Shown here one piece after another: positions 8,337-14,118 of a stretch of DNA of 14,118 nucleotides. Made by a program: the position numbers and the translations under genes. Below the pieces are notes generated by a model that saw nothing but the letters and a program-made list of their open reading frames with translations, ran no database searches and was not told the origin of the DNA. Position 1 is the first letter of the stretch, and each line of letters starts with the position of its first letter. This DNA is from JANOQP01 sp044227705 (GTDB lineage: Bacteria > Bacteroidota > Bacteroidia > Chitinophagales > Saprospiraceae), in contig JBGAWE010000112.1 of NCBI GenBank assembly GCA_044227705.1, forward strand, positions 1-14,118. The letters run 5' to 3'.

Positions 8337-8721
8337 ATGGCCACCATCAGATTCCAGTTCGAGGACAAGTCCATNNNNNNNNNNNNNNNNNNNNNNNNNN
8401 NNNNNNNNNNNNNNNNNNNNNNNNNNNNNNNNNNNNNGGGTGGACGCGGAGCTTTCCCTCCTCGAAGTGACGGAACTCGTCGATGTCCACCTCACCCACA
8501 CCTGCGGCGGCGTCTGCGCCTGCTCGACCTGCCACATCTACGTCGAAAAAGGGGAGGGGTTTCTGGAAGAAATCAGCGACAAGGAGGAGGACTTCATCGA
8601 CCGTGCCATCAACCCGCGCCTCGAGAGCCGCCTCGCCTGCCAGTGCATCATCCTCGACGCCGCCGCGGACGTGACCGTCACCATCCCCGACCAGCGGCGA
8701 ATCATAGGCCACGAACACTAA
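8337..8721 (+). CDS. fdx: Adrenodoxin-type [2Fe-2S] ferredoxin (interrupted by assembly gap)
   Basis: A small electron carrier holding one [2Fe-2S] cluster, of the vertebrate/ISC type used in iron-sulfur cluster assembly. The cluster ligands are visible as C-x5-C-x2-C (T-C-G-G-V-C-A-C-S-T-C-H-I-Y-V, about 8500-8544), with the fourth Cys in S-R-L-A-C-Q (about 8626-8643). An additional Cys lies inside the loop (C-G-G-V-C). The E-E-I-S-D-K-E-E-D stretch is the acidic partner-binding helix typical of this group. The start at 8337 gives M-A-T-I-R-F-Q-F-E-D-K, the expected first beta strand. The gap of Ns at 8375-8437 removes about 21 residues and its stated length does not keep the frame. iscX follows after 5 bases, as in the end of the E. 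coli isc operon, which supports an ISC-ferredoxin role. The upstream leader has no Shine-Dalgarno, normal for Bacteroidota. Confidence 0.9.
8375..8437. other. Assembly gap (63 N) inside the ferredoxin gene
   Basis: 63 undetermined bases. The coding frame before the gap (ATG at 8337) and after it (V-D-A-E-L-S from 8440) differ, so the true length should be 2 modulo 3, for example 62 or 65, if the gene is intact. The N count is therefore an estimate, not a measurement. Confidence 0.97.
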
Positions 8722-8726
8722 AAACC

Positions 8727-8972
8727 ATGGCTTTCAAAGATTTCGAAGACCTGCCCATCCACTGGGCCGACCACGAGGACATCGCCATCAAGCTCTACGA
8801 GCGTTTCGGCAACGAGTTCACCGAGTCTCGGATTTACCGAATCCGGTTCACCGAGCTGATCGAGTGGGTGCTGGAAATCCCATCCTTTGCCGATGCTCGC
8901 GAGGACTGCAACGAGGGCCACCTCGAGCAGATTCAGGCAAAGTGGGTCTACGAGTGGCGCGACAACCAGTAA
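8727..8972 (+). CDS. iscX: IscX-family iron-sulfur assembly protein
   Basis: An 81-residue acidic protein matching IscX (YfhJ), which binds iron and the cysteine desulfurase IscS and tunes the rate of cluster assembly. Family marks in order: I-H-W-A-D-H-E-D-I-A near the start (E. coli K-W-T-D-S-R-E-I), L-Y-E-R-F, then the core I-R-F-T-E-L-I-E-W-V (E. coli V-R-F-T-D-M-H-Q-W-I), then C-N-E-G-H-L-E-Q-I (E. coli S-N-E-K-I-L-E-A-I) and the closing W-x-x-E-W. It is about 15 residues longer than the E. coli protein, with an N-terminal extension and a few inserted residues before the core. It follows fdx by 5 bases and precedes kdsC by 10, so it is cotranscribed. The rest of the ISC genes are not in the window. 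Confidence 0.9.
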   Translation: MAFKDFEDLPIHWADHEDIAIKLYERFGNEFTESRIYRIRFTELIEWVLEIPSFADAREDCNEGHLEQIQAKWVYEWRDNQ

Positions 8973-8982
8973 AGTCTTCCCC

Positions 8983-9510
8983 GTGCAGCAAGAAGTCCAC
9001 AACGTCCTCGAACAGTTCCGCTCGGTCGAGACCTTCATCTTCGACATCGACGGCGTCTTCACCGACAACCGCCTCCTCGTCATGGAGAACGGCGACCTGC
9101 TGCGCACCATGAACGCCCGCGACGGCGAGGCCGTCAAGCGCGCCATCCGCCTCGGCTATCGGTTCGCCGTCATCACTGGGATGCGCTCGCAAGGGGTTTT
9201 GCACCGGCTTAAGTTCCTCGGCATCCAGCCCGAGCTGATTTACTGGAACATTTTCAACAAGCTCGAGGCCTTCGAGGACCTCTGCCACGACCACAAAATC
9301 GAGCCGCGCACCGCCCTTTTCATGGGCGACGATATGGCCGATGTGCCGGTTCTGCGCAAGGTCGGGCTGCCCGTCTGCCCCTTCGACGCCATACCCGAGG
9401 TGATTGCCGAATGCCAGTATGTCAGCCCGCTCGTCGGCGGGGCGGGCTGCGTGCGCGACGTCGTCGAAAAGGTCTTGAAACTGCACGGCAAGTGGGACTG
9501 GATGCTTTGA
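8983..9510 (+). CDS. kdsC: 3-deoxy-D-manno-octulosonate 8-phosphate phosphatase (KdsC)
   Basis: A HAD-superfamily C0-type phosphatase that removes phosphate from Kdo-8-phosphate, giving Kdo for lipid A-core lipopolysaccharide. It is cytoplasmic and normally a tetramer. All four HAD motifs are visible, counted from the GTG at 8983: D21-I-D23-G-V (nucleophile and acid/base), V-I-T65-G, K93, and M-G-D-D-M-A-D at 114-120. G-G-A-G-C-V-R-D-V near the end is the typical KdsC/Bacteroidota tail. The 175-residue length is standard. GTG is preferred as start because it begins 10 bases after the iscX stop and 17 residues before the first core strand. The only upstream in-frame ATG (8887) lies inside iscX, and the next one downstream is past the nucleophile. 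It is the last gene of the fdx-iscX-kdsC unit. Confidence 0.9.
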   Translation: MQQEVHNVLEQFRSVETFIFDIDGVFTDNRLLVMENGDLLRTMNARDGEAVKRAIRLGYRFAVITGMRSQGVLHRLKFLGIQPELIYWNIFNKLEAFEDLCHDHKIEPRTALFMGDDMADVPVLRKVGLPVCPFDAIPEVIAECQYVSPLVGGAGCVRDVVEKVLKLHGKWDWML

Positions 9511-9630
9511 GGCGAGCATTCGCAGATCTGTCTGGATGGATGACAAGCCCGCTGCTGGCGAGGCTGACGAAGTCTGACCGAAAAACACAACTTCTGCCTT
9601 TTCCCCAAATTTTGCCCCGGCCGGCCCGGC

Positions 9631-9638
9631 CACCTTTG
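9631..9638 (+). promoter_or_regulatory. Candidate -7 promoter element for the SDR gene
   Basis: CACCTTTG differs from TAnnTTTG only in the first base, is followed by CCCC, and lies 38 bases before the SDR start, the same distance range as the elements before fdx and the UbiA gene. A TTTG at 9611-9614 could be the -33 element, with a 16-base spacer (short). The SDR gene may thus have its own promoter after the 166-base gap from kdsC. Confidence 0.4.
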
Positions 9639-9676
9639 CCCCATCAATTTTTCCACGCAAAAATCTTGAGTTCAAC

Positions 9677-10432
9677 ATGAGCAAAATCGCAATCGTCACC
9701 GGCGGCAGCCGGGGGCTTGGAAAGGACATGGCCCTCGCCATCGCGGGCAAGGGGCTGGACGTCGTTATCACCTACACCGCCCAGCCGGAGGCCGCCGCAG
9801 AGGTCGTCCGCAGCATCGAGGAGATGGGGCGCAAGGCCGCCGCGCTTCTGCTTAACCTGCTGAAAATCAACGAGTTGGACGCGTTTGTCACCGCGCTCGA
9901 CAAAGTTTTGGTCGAAAAATTCGACGGCCGTAAACCCGACTTCCTCGTCAACAACGCTGGCATGGGAGGCAACATCCCGATGGCGCAGGCGACGGAGGAA
10001 CAGTTCGACGAATTCCTCAACGTCCACTTCAAGGGCGTCTACTTCCTCACCCAAAAACTGCTGCCGAACATGGCCGATGGCGGCGGCATCGTCAACATCT
10101 CGACCGGCACGACCCGCTTCGTCAACCCAAACTACTCGCTTTACGCCTCGATGAAGGGCGCCGTCGAGGTGCTGACGCGCTACATCGCGAAGGAGTACGG
10201 CCCGCGCGGCATCCGCGCCAACGTCGTCGCGCCCGGCCCTGTAGAGACCGACTTCAACAACGCCGCCATCCGCAGCAACCCGATGCTGAAAGAACGGCTC
10301 GCCGCCCTTTCGCCGCTCGGCCGCGTCGGGCAGGCGGACGACATCGGCGGCGTGGTCGCATTCCTCTGCACCGACGACGCGAAGTGGGTCAACGGGCAGC
10401 GCATCGAAGTTTCGGGCGGGATAAATATTTGA
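9677..10432 (+). CDS. Short-chain dehydrogenase/reductase (SDR, classical)
   Basis: A 251-residue cytoplasmic NAD(P)-dependent oxidoreductase of the classical SDR family. The Rossmann nucleotide motif T-G-G-S-R-G-L-G is at residues 8-15, N-N-A-G at 92-95, the tetrad Asn at N115 (N-V-H-F-K-G), the catalytic Ser at S142 (I-S-T-G-T), and Y156-x3-K160. P-G-P-V-E-T-D-F at about 186-193 and a C-terminal V-S-G-G complete the fold. Lack of an acidic residue at the end of strand 2 (I-T-Y-T) hints at NADP, and G-G-S-R-G-L-G is FabG-like, but the substrate cannot be told from sequence. FabG-type ketoacyl reductase and sugar or alcohol dehydrogenases look alike here. It stands alone: 166 bases after kdsC, with its own candidate promoter and a terminator downstream. 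Confidence 0.95.
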   Translation: MSKIAIVTGGSRGLGKDMALAIAGKGLDVVITYTAQPEAAAEVVRSIEEMGRKAAALLLNLLKINELDAFVTALDKVLVEKFDGRKPDFLVNNAGMGGNIPMAQATEEQFDEFLNVHFKGVYFLTQKLLPNMADGGGIVNISTGTTRFVNPNYSLYASMKGAVEVLTRYIAKEYGPRGIRANVVAPGPVETDFNNAAIRSNPMLKERLAALSPLGRVGQADDIGGVVAFLCTDDAKWVNGQRIEVSGGINI

Positions 10433-10510
10433 TTTTCAGAGAGTTAAAACTGAATCGAGCGACAGAAAATGCCTTCCCTAAAGCAGGTTGAACCGCTGCG
10501 CGAGGCTCCC

Positions 10511-10549
10511 AAAGTCGCCCTTCGAGCTGGTCGATGGGCGGCTTTTTTT
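10511..10549 (+). terminator. Intrinsic terminator after the SDR gene
   Basis: The stem 10514-10520 pairs with 10536-10542 (one G-T wobble). It continues, after one mismatch, as TCGA/TCGA around the loop GCTGG, and is followed at once by seven Ts (10543-10549). AAA before the stem extends pairing with the first Ts, so it may also work on the other strand. It lies about 80 bases past the SDR stop. Confidence 0.85.
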
Positions 10550-10582
10550 GCGCCCGGGCGGCGGCGGGGCGGTTGCCCGTTT

Positions 10583-10590
10583 TAGGTTTG
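10583..10590 (+). promoter_or_regulatory. Candidate -7 promoter element for the UbiA-family gene
   Basis: TAGGTTTG matches TAnnTTTG exactly, 28 bases before the ATG at 10619 and just after the SDR terminator, which argues for separate transcription of the prenyltransferase. No good -33 TTTG is seen at the expected distance. Confidence 0.42.
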
Positions 10591-10618
10591 GCCAGTTTTC
10601 CAGCAAGCACTAACTGAC

Positions 10619-11614
10619 ATGGACATCGCCGCCGCCGCTCAATCCGCCATCCGAAGCCCCTTTTCCGCCCTCAAGATTTTCCGCCCGCTCAACCTCGCCA
10701 TTGTCGCGCTTACGCAATGGCTCGTGGTGGCGGCCGTCGTCTGGCCCGCTTTCCGGGCGACGGGCGTCTGGTGGTCGGTCGGCCCGGCTTTTTTGTGGAA
10801 GATCGTCGCGGCCACCGTCCTCGTCACCGCCAGCGGCTATGTCGTCAACGACATCTTCGACCATGAGACCGACCGCATAAACCGGCCGCTGCGGCAGGTC
10901 GTCGGCGTGGTGCTTTCCAAAAAGACAAGCTCCGGGCTTTATGGGTGGCTCTGGCTCAGCATCCTTGTTTTGACGGGCCTCGTCTTTTTGGAAAGCCAGC
11001 CCGAGGCGCGGCGGCTCAACCTGCTCGCGTTTCCCGGCGTGGCCGTCGGCCTTTTTCTCTATTCGTGGAAGCTGAAAGGCACACCCTTCGTCGGCAATTT
11101 CCTCGTCGCCGTCTTCTGTGCGGCCGTGCCTTTGCTTGTTTATTTTCAGGAGCGCAGGCCGCTCGAAGTCCTCGAAATGCACCGGCCCGACCGGGCGCAA
11201 CTCGTCCGCGGGGTGTACTTGGCCACCCCCCCCAACGCCGGGGCGACCAATTTTTTGTGGTATAAAATCATGGACTTGCAAGATCGGCCGGGCGACGCGG
11301 CCACCGGCTGGAAGACCGCGCCCGTCCTTTTGGGTGAAAAATTCACGCGCTGGTTCGCTTTTCTCGCGGCGGTCGTCCTGCTCGTCTTTTTGGTGAAATG
11401 CCTGTTCGAGATGCGGCCGTCTTTTGAAAAGGAGTGGGTTTTTTGGTCGGCGGCGGGACTGCTGGTCGCGCCCGTGCTTTTTGTTTTGGTGAAACTGCCG
11501 ACAGCCTCGAATGCCTCCGCGTATCGCCGGACGGCGACGGCGGTGAAGGTCTTGATGTTTGTCGGGCTGGCTTTGCTGGCGGTGCTCGGGCCGGCCATCC
11601 TGTACGCGAAATGA
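10619..11614 (+). CDS. UbiA-family membrane prenyltransferase
   Basis: A 331-residue polytopic inner-membrane enzyme of the UbiA superfamily, which moves a prenyl chain from a diphosphate donor to an acceptor (a quinone ring, a heme or glycerol phosphate). About eight hydrophobic helices are seen. First Asp-rich motif: N77-D78-x2-D81-x3-D85 (Y-V-V-N-D-I-F-D-H-E-T-D). Second motif: D219-L-Q-D222-R-P-G-D226, followed by G-W-K-T-A-P, the usual G-x-K/R-T-x-P. Y-S-W-K-L-K-G plus G-N at 148-160 is also typical. The family's usual R-E-x-x-K just before the second motif is replaced by W-Y-K-I-M (214-218), and the helix before it contains a Pro-Pro (204-205) coded by a C8 run. In Bacteroidota such proteins are often annotated as geranylgeranylglycerol-phosphate or quinone prenyltransferases; the acceptor here is not decidable. 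It ends 43 bases from the convergent paralogue gene. Confidence 0.88.
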   Translation: MDIAAAAQSAIRSPFSALKIFRPLNLAIVALTQWLVVAAVVWPAFRATGVWWSVGPAFLWKIVAATVLVTASGYVVNDIFDHETDRINRPLRQVVGVVLSKKTSSGLYGWLWLSILVLTGLVFLESQPEARRLNLLAFPGVAVGLFLYSWKLKGTPFVGNFLVAVFCAAVPLLVYFQERRPLEVLEMHRPDRAQLVRGVYLATPPNAGATNFLWYKIMDLQDRPGDAATGWKTAPVLLGEKFTRWFAFLAAVVLLVFLVKCLFEMRPSFEKEWVFWSAAGLLVAPVLFVLVKLPTASNASAYRRTATAVKVLMFVGLALLAVLGPAILYAK

Positions 11615-11643
11615 CCGAGCAGCCATATACTGCCCGGTCATTT
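11609..11643. terminator. Bidirectional terminator between convergent genes
   Basis: The stem TGACCG/CGGTCA plus GCAG/CTGC with one A-C mismatch (11612-11622 with 11630-11640) surrounds the loop CCATATA. AAA before it and TTT after it add three more pairs and give a short T tract on each strand. It overlaps the stop codon of the prenyltransferase and lies 15 bases past the stop of the leftward gene, so it can end both. Confidence 0.75.
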
Positions 11644-11657
11644 ATCAAACCCTATAG

Positions 11658-14118
11658 TCATCGCATAATGAACCGGCCGTTGCCCACAAGTCTGCCTCCC
11701 TTGCCGGTTATTTTTATCAGATAGACCCCCGCCTGAAGTCCGTTTCTGTTCAACAAAAACTCGCTGCCCGTGAACGCCTCCGAGCGCACCAGCCGACCGT
11801 CGGGCAGGAAGATTTCCATCCTAAACTCCTGGTTTTCAGCATGTTCGAGCCGGAACGTCGCCGCGTCGGCGGCAGGGTTAGGGAAGACCTCAAGCCCCGT
11901 CTCCCCTCCACCAAGGGGGTTCTTCCAGTCGAGGATGGCGAAATAGTGGCCGAGCGTGTGCCACGTTTGGTTGGTGATGACGGGCGTGTTGAAGTCGAAG
12001 TAGATGCCCGCCTTGTTGCGGATGACGGTGCCGAGCGGTAGGCCAGCCTTCTGCCCGATTTGGAAGGTGGCCCAGCCGTGCGAGGCGGCTTCGTTGGTCG
12101 TCGAGTCGGGCAGCTTGATGTTTTTGAAGATTAACTTGAGGATGCCAGGCCCATAGATTTCATAGGAAAATGGATGGCTGGCCGCCCCGACCCGCATCGT
12201 CGAGAGGCCGAGGAGCGGCGAAATCGTGTCGCGGAGGACGACCTGAAAGGCGGTGTCGTTCCCCGTGTTTTGAAACTGGATGGTGTACGTCAGCGACTGC
12301 CCGGGTTCAATCAAATGCTCCGGGCCGTAGCCCGAGGGGAGGGCCTCCTTGAGGTTCGGGTCGTAGCTGGCGGAGGCCTCGCGGCAGTGTTCGTCGCTGA
12401 ACGGGTCGCCGTCGTCGCCGAGAAAGGGCGTTATCCAGCCGAAGCTCGGCAGGCCGCCGCCCATCGGTTCTCCGCAGCCCTCGACCTGCGCGAGGTAGAA
12501 TTGCGAGGTCGGGTGGCCCGGCTCTTGGTCGCCGCGCAGGGTGAAGGTGCTGCCGTCGGCCATCTCGTCGAAGGTGATGGCCTGGTTCGGCAGCAGCGAC
12601 GGCACTTGGCCCTGAAAGAGCAGCACCTGGTCCTCGACCACGATGTAGTCGAGGTCGGCGGTCGAAGGCGCCGTGCCGATGTTCCTTATCTCGAAGCCCA
12701 CGACGGTATCGCCCAGGCAGGTGGCCTTGCCCTGCAAGGTGGCGCCCGACCAGTTAGGGTTGGCCGCGCAAATGCTGTCGGGCAGCACCTTCGCCCACAC
12801 GCAGACGCTCTGCCCGATGGCCGCGTCGCATGACAGGTGGCTGTGGATGAGCACCGAGCCGCAGCCGCCCAGCGGCACGTCGCCGAGTGCGAAGCGGAGC
12901 GTGTCGCCCGACTGCGAGGCGATGGGCAAAGAGGTCGAATCGACCGAGACGAGCGGGCCGACGGCGACGAGGAGCTGCGCGTCGGGCGCGATTAGCGTCC
13001 CGAGGTTGCACCAGTCGGCCGAGATGGTCAGCGGGAAACAGGGCCGAGCTGGCCAAAAACTCGTCGAGACGTCGAGGAGTGGGCAGTCGACCACCGTCTT
13101 TACCGCGAAGTCGATGCCCACCGTGTCGGTCTGCGCGTGGACGGTGATGGTTTTTGAGGAGTCACAGGGCATCCACAGCGAGTTGGGCGGCGCGATAGAG
13201 AGGGCGAGCGAAGTGGCGACCGAATCCTCGACAGCGAAGTGAAGGCGGTAGCGGCCGCTGGTGTCGGTGAGGGCGTAGTTGGTGGTCAGGCCGTCGGTGG
13301 CCTCGATGAGCCAGTGGGAGAGTGGCGGGTCGGTTGGGTCGGGTAGACAGTTTTGGTTCTCATCTTTTTGGATGCGGCCGGAGAGGCTGGCGAGCCTCAA
13401 ATCGAGGTCATTTGACCGCCAGACACCCGAACTTTGTGTTCCAACATAAAGATAGTCATCATTTTGCAAAGCGATGTGAAGACCGTATGATTGGCTGTTG
13501 ATTGTCCCTATCGGGCTTCCTTTATAGGCATTCGCCCAGGTCTGGCCAAAGTCGTCCGAAAAATAAAGACCTTCCGCAACCGTCCAGACAAACATCCTCC
13601 CGTCCATAGTGGATTCGACATTTCCGAGCCAAAAATCTTGTTTCGGATACTGGACTTTTTCCCAAGTCACCCCTGCGTCTTTTGAGCGGTACAAGAAATA
13701 ATCATTTGACAATGGCATAATAAGGTCGCCTCGGAAACAGGCGAAAACATCCCCCCAGGGTGTGGGGTAGATGCCTTCGCAGGAATTGTCCCAACCGATG
13801 TTAATATAGACCGGATTCCAGGTTTTGCCTCCGTCAACTGACCGTTGGAGTTTGGTGCCATTGCCAAACAGAATACTGTCGTTCAACACACAAAATTCGA
13901 GATGAAAAGTGCCGACGTTGCTAGTATAGGTCGCCCAGGTACTTCCCAAATCGTCCGAAACAAAGTGGTTGTAACTACCACTTGACACGAATATTCTTCC
14001 ATTCGGGGACATCCCCACCCCTTCCAAAATATCTCCTGGGAAGTAAGGCGGAGAAAGTTCGTTCCAAGTTTCCCCCTCATCCAAGGACAGAAAAATATGT
14101 CCTTTGTTGTGGAAGACC
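11658..14118 (-). CDS. Secreted Asp-box propeller protein with T9SS tail, paralogue (5' end outside window)
   Basis: The reading frame stays open to the right edge (G-H-I-F-L-S-L-D-E-G-E-T-W), so the start and signal peptide lie outside; the apparent start near 14084 is an internal TTG. About five Asp-box motifs (S-x-D-x-G-x-T-W) fill 13400-14118 and form part of a beta-propeller. Then follow an SdrD-B-like module (about 13190-13400, with D-E-N-Q-N-C), a Cys-containing beta region, and an extra module of about 125 residues (12368-12745) absent from the first protein. Next is the DUF7619-like repeat domain (about 11940-12367: Y-D-P-N-L-K, F-Q-N-T-G-N-D-T-A-F, L-P-D-S, G-I-Y-F-D-F-N) and a type A T9SS sorting domain (about 11661-11900: V-F-P-N-P, then L-P-D-G-R, then G-V-Y-L-I-K). 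It is homologous in domain order to the gene at 77-3311 but in the opposite orientation. The propeller part has clearly lower GC than the rest. Confidence 0.9.
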   Translation of the reverse strand, partial: VFHNKGHIFLSLDEGETWNELSPPYFPGDILEGVGMSPNGRIFVSSGSYNHFVSDDLGSTWATYTSNVGTFHLEFCVLNDSILFGNGTKLQRSVDGGKTWNPVYINIGWDNSCEGIYPTPWGDVFACFRGDLIMPLSNDYFLYRSKDAGVTWEKVQYPKQDFWLGNVESTMDGRMFVWTVAEGLYFSDDFGQTWANAYKGSPIGTINSQSYGLHIALQNDDYLYVGTQSSGVWRSNDLDLRLASLSGRIQKDENQNCLPDPTDPPLSHWLIEATDGLTTNYALTDTSGRYRLHFAVEDSVATSLALSIAPPNSLWMPCDSSKTITVHAQTDTVGIDFAVKTVVDCPLLDVSTSFWPARPCFPLTISADWCNLGTLIAPDAQLLVAVGPLVSVDSTSLPIASQSGDTLRFALGDVPLGGCGSVLIHSHLSCDAAIGQSVCVWAKVLPDSICAANPNWSGATLQGKATCLGDTVVGFEIRNIGTAPSTADLDYIVVEDQVLLFQGQVPSLLPNQAITFDEMADGSTFTLRGDQEPGHPTSQFYLAQVEGCGEPMGGGLPSFGWITPFLGDDGDPFSDEHCREASASYDPNLKEALPSGYGPEHLIEPGQSLTYTIQFQNTGNDTAFQVVLRDTISPLLGLSTMRVGAASHPFSYEIYGPGILKLIFKNIKLPDSTTNEAASHGWATFQIGQKAGLPLGTVIRNKAGIYFDFNTPVITNQTWHTLGHYFAILDWKNPLGGGETGLEVFPNPAADAATFRLEHAENQEFRMEIFLPDGRLVRSEAFTGSEFLLNRNGLQAGVYLIKITGKGGRLVGNGRFIMR

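Noticed and set aside
8887..8982. Upstream ATG extension of kdsC
   Set aside because: It would run out of frame through 86 bases of iscX and add about 32 residues with no family match; GTG at 8983 fits the operon spacing and usual length.
10610..11641. Open frame (343 codons) antisense to the UbiA-family gene
   Set aside because: It is highly charged shadow sequence; the plus strand has both Asp-rich motifs and regular hydrophobic helices.

Overview
The window looks like a draft-assembly piece of a GC-rich Bacteroidota chromosome. Evidence: two secreted proteins ending in type IX secretion (T9SS) sorting domains, no Shine-Dalgarno ribosome sites, and TAnnTTTG-type promoter elements 28-41 bases before three starts. 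Asp-box propellers joined to a repeat-type beta domain and a T9SS tail are common in Saprospiria and relatives, but that placement is inference. A 63-base run of N inside one gene marks a scaffold gap.

Layout: (1) 77-3311, plus strand: a large secreted Asp-box beta-propeller protein with a T9SS tail, broken by one extra A in an A5 run at 1905-1909. (2) 3394-8010, minus strand: a two-gene unit, transcribed first as an 880-residue tandem AAA+ ATPase of the CbbX/SpoVK type with an unusual duplicated N-terminal domain, then 21 bases later as a TMTC-like membrane glycosyltransferase with TPR repeats. A hairpin with a U tract on the minus strand closes the unit at 3315-3354. (3) 8011-8336: divergent intergenic region with a promoter element for the next operon. 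(4) 8337-9510, plus strand: an adrenodoxin-type [2Fe-2S] ferredoxin (crossed by the gap), iscX and kdsC, packed with gaps of 5 and 10 bases. (5) 9677-10432: a classical SDR oxidoreductase with its own terminator at 10511-10549. (6) 10619-11614: a UbiA-family prenyltransferase, ending in a bidirectional terminator. (7) 11658-14118, minus strand: a paralogue of the first protein, cut by the window edge.

How they fit together: fdx-iscX is the tail of the proteobacterial ISC operon (iron-sulfur assembly), here joined to KdsC (Kdo synthesis for lipopolysaccharide). The AAA+/glycosyltransferase pair is the least explained unit and the best candidate for something undescribed: a double-ring-type remodeller with a novel presumed recognition module, expressed with a presumed protein O-glycosyltransferase. 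The two propeller proteins are in opposite orientation around the central block. They share the same C-terminal architecture but differ in one extra module and, strikingly, in base composition: the propeller of the second is much more AT-rich than everything else here.

No CRISPR array, tRNA, rRNA, transposase or phage gene was seen. All domain assignments come from reading motifs by eye; no search was run.
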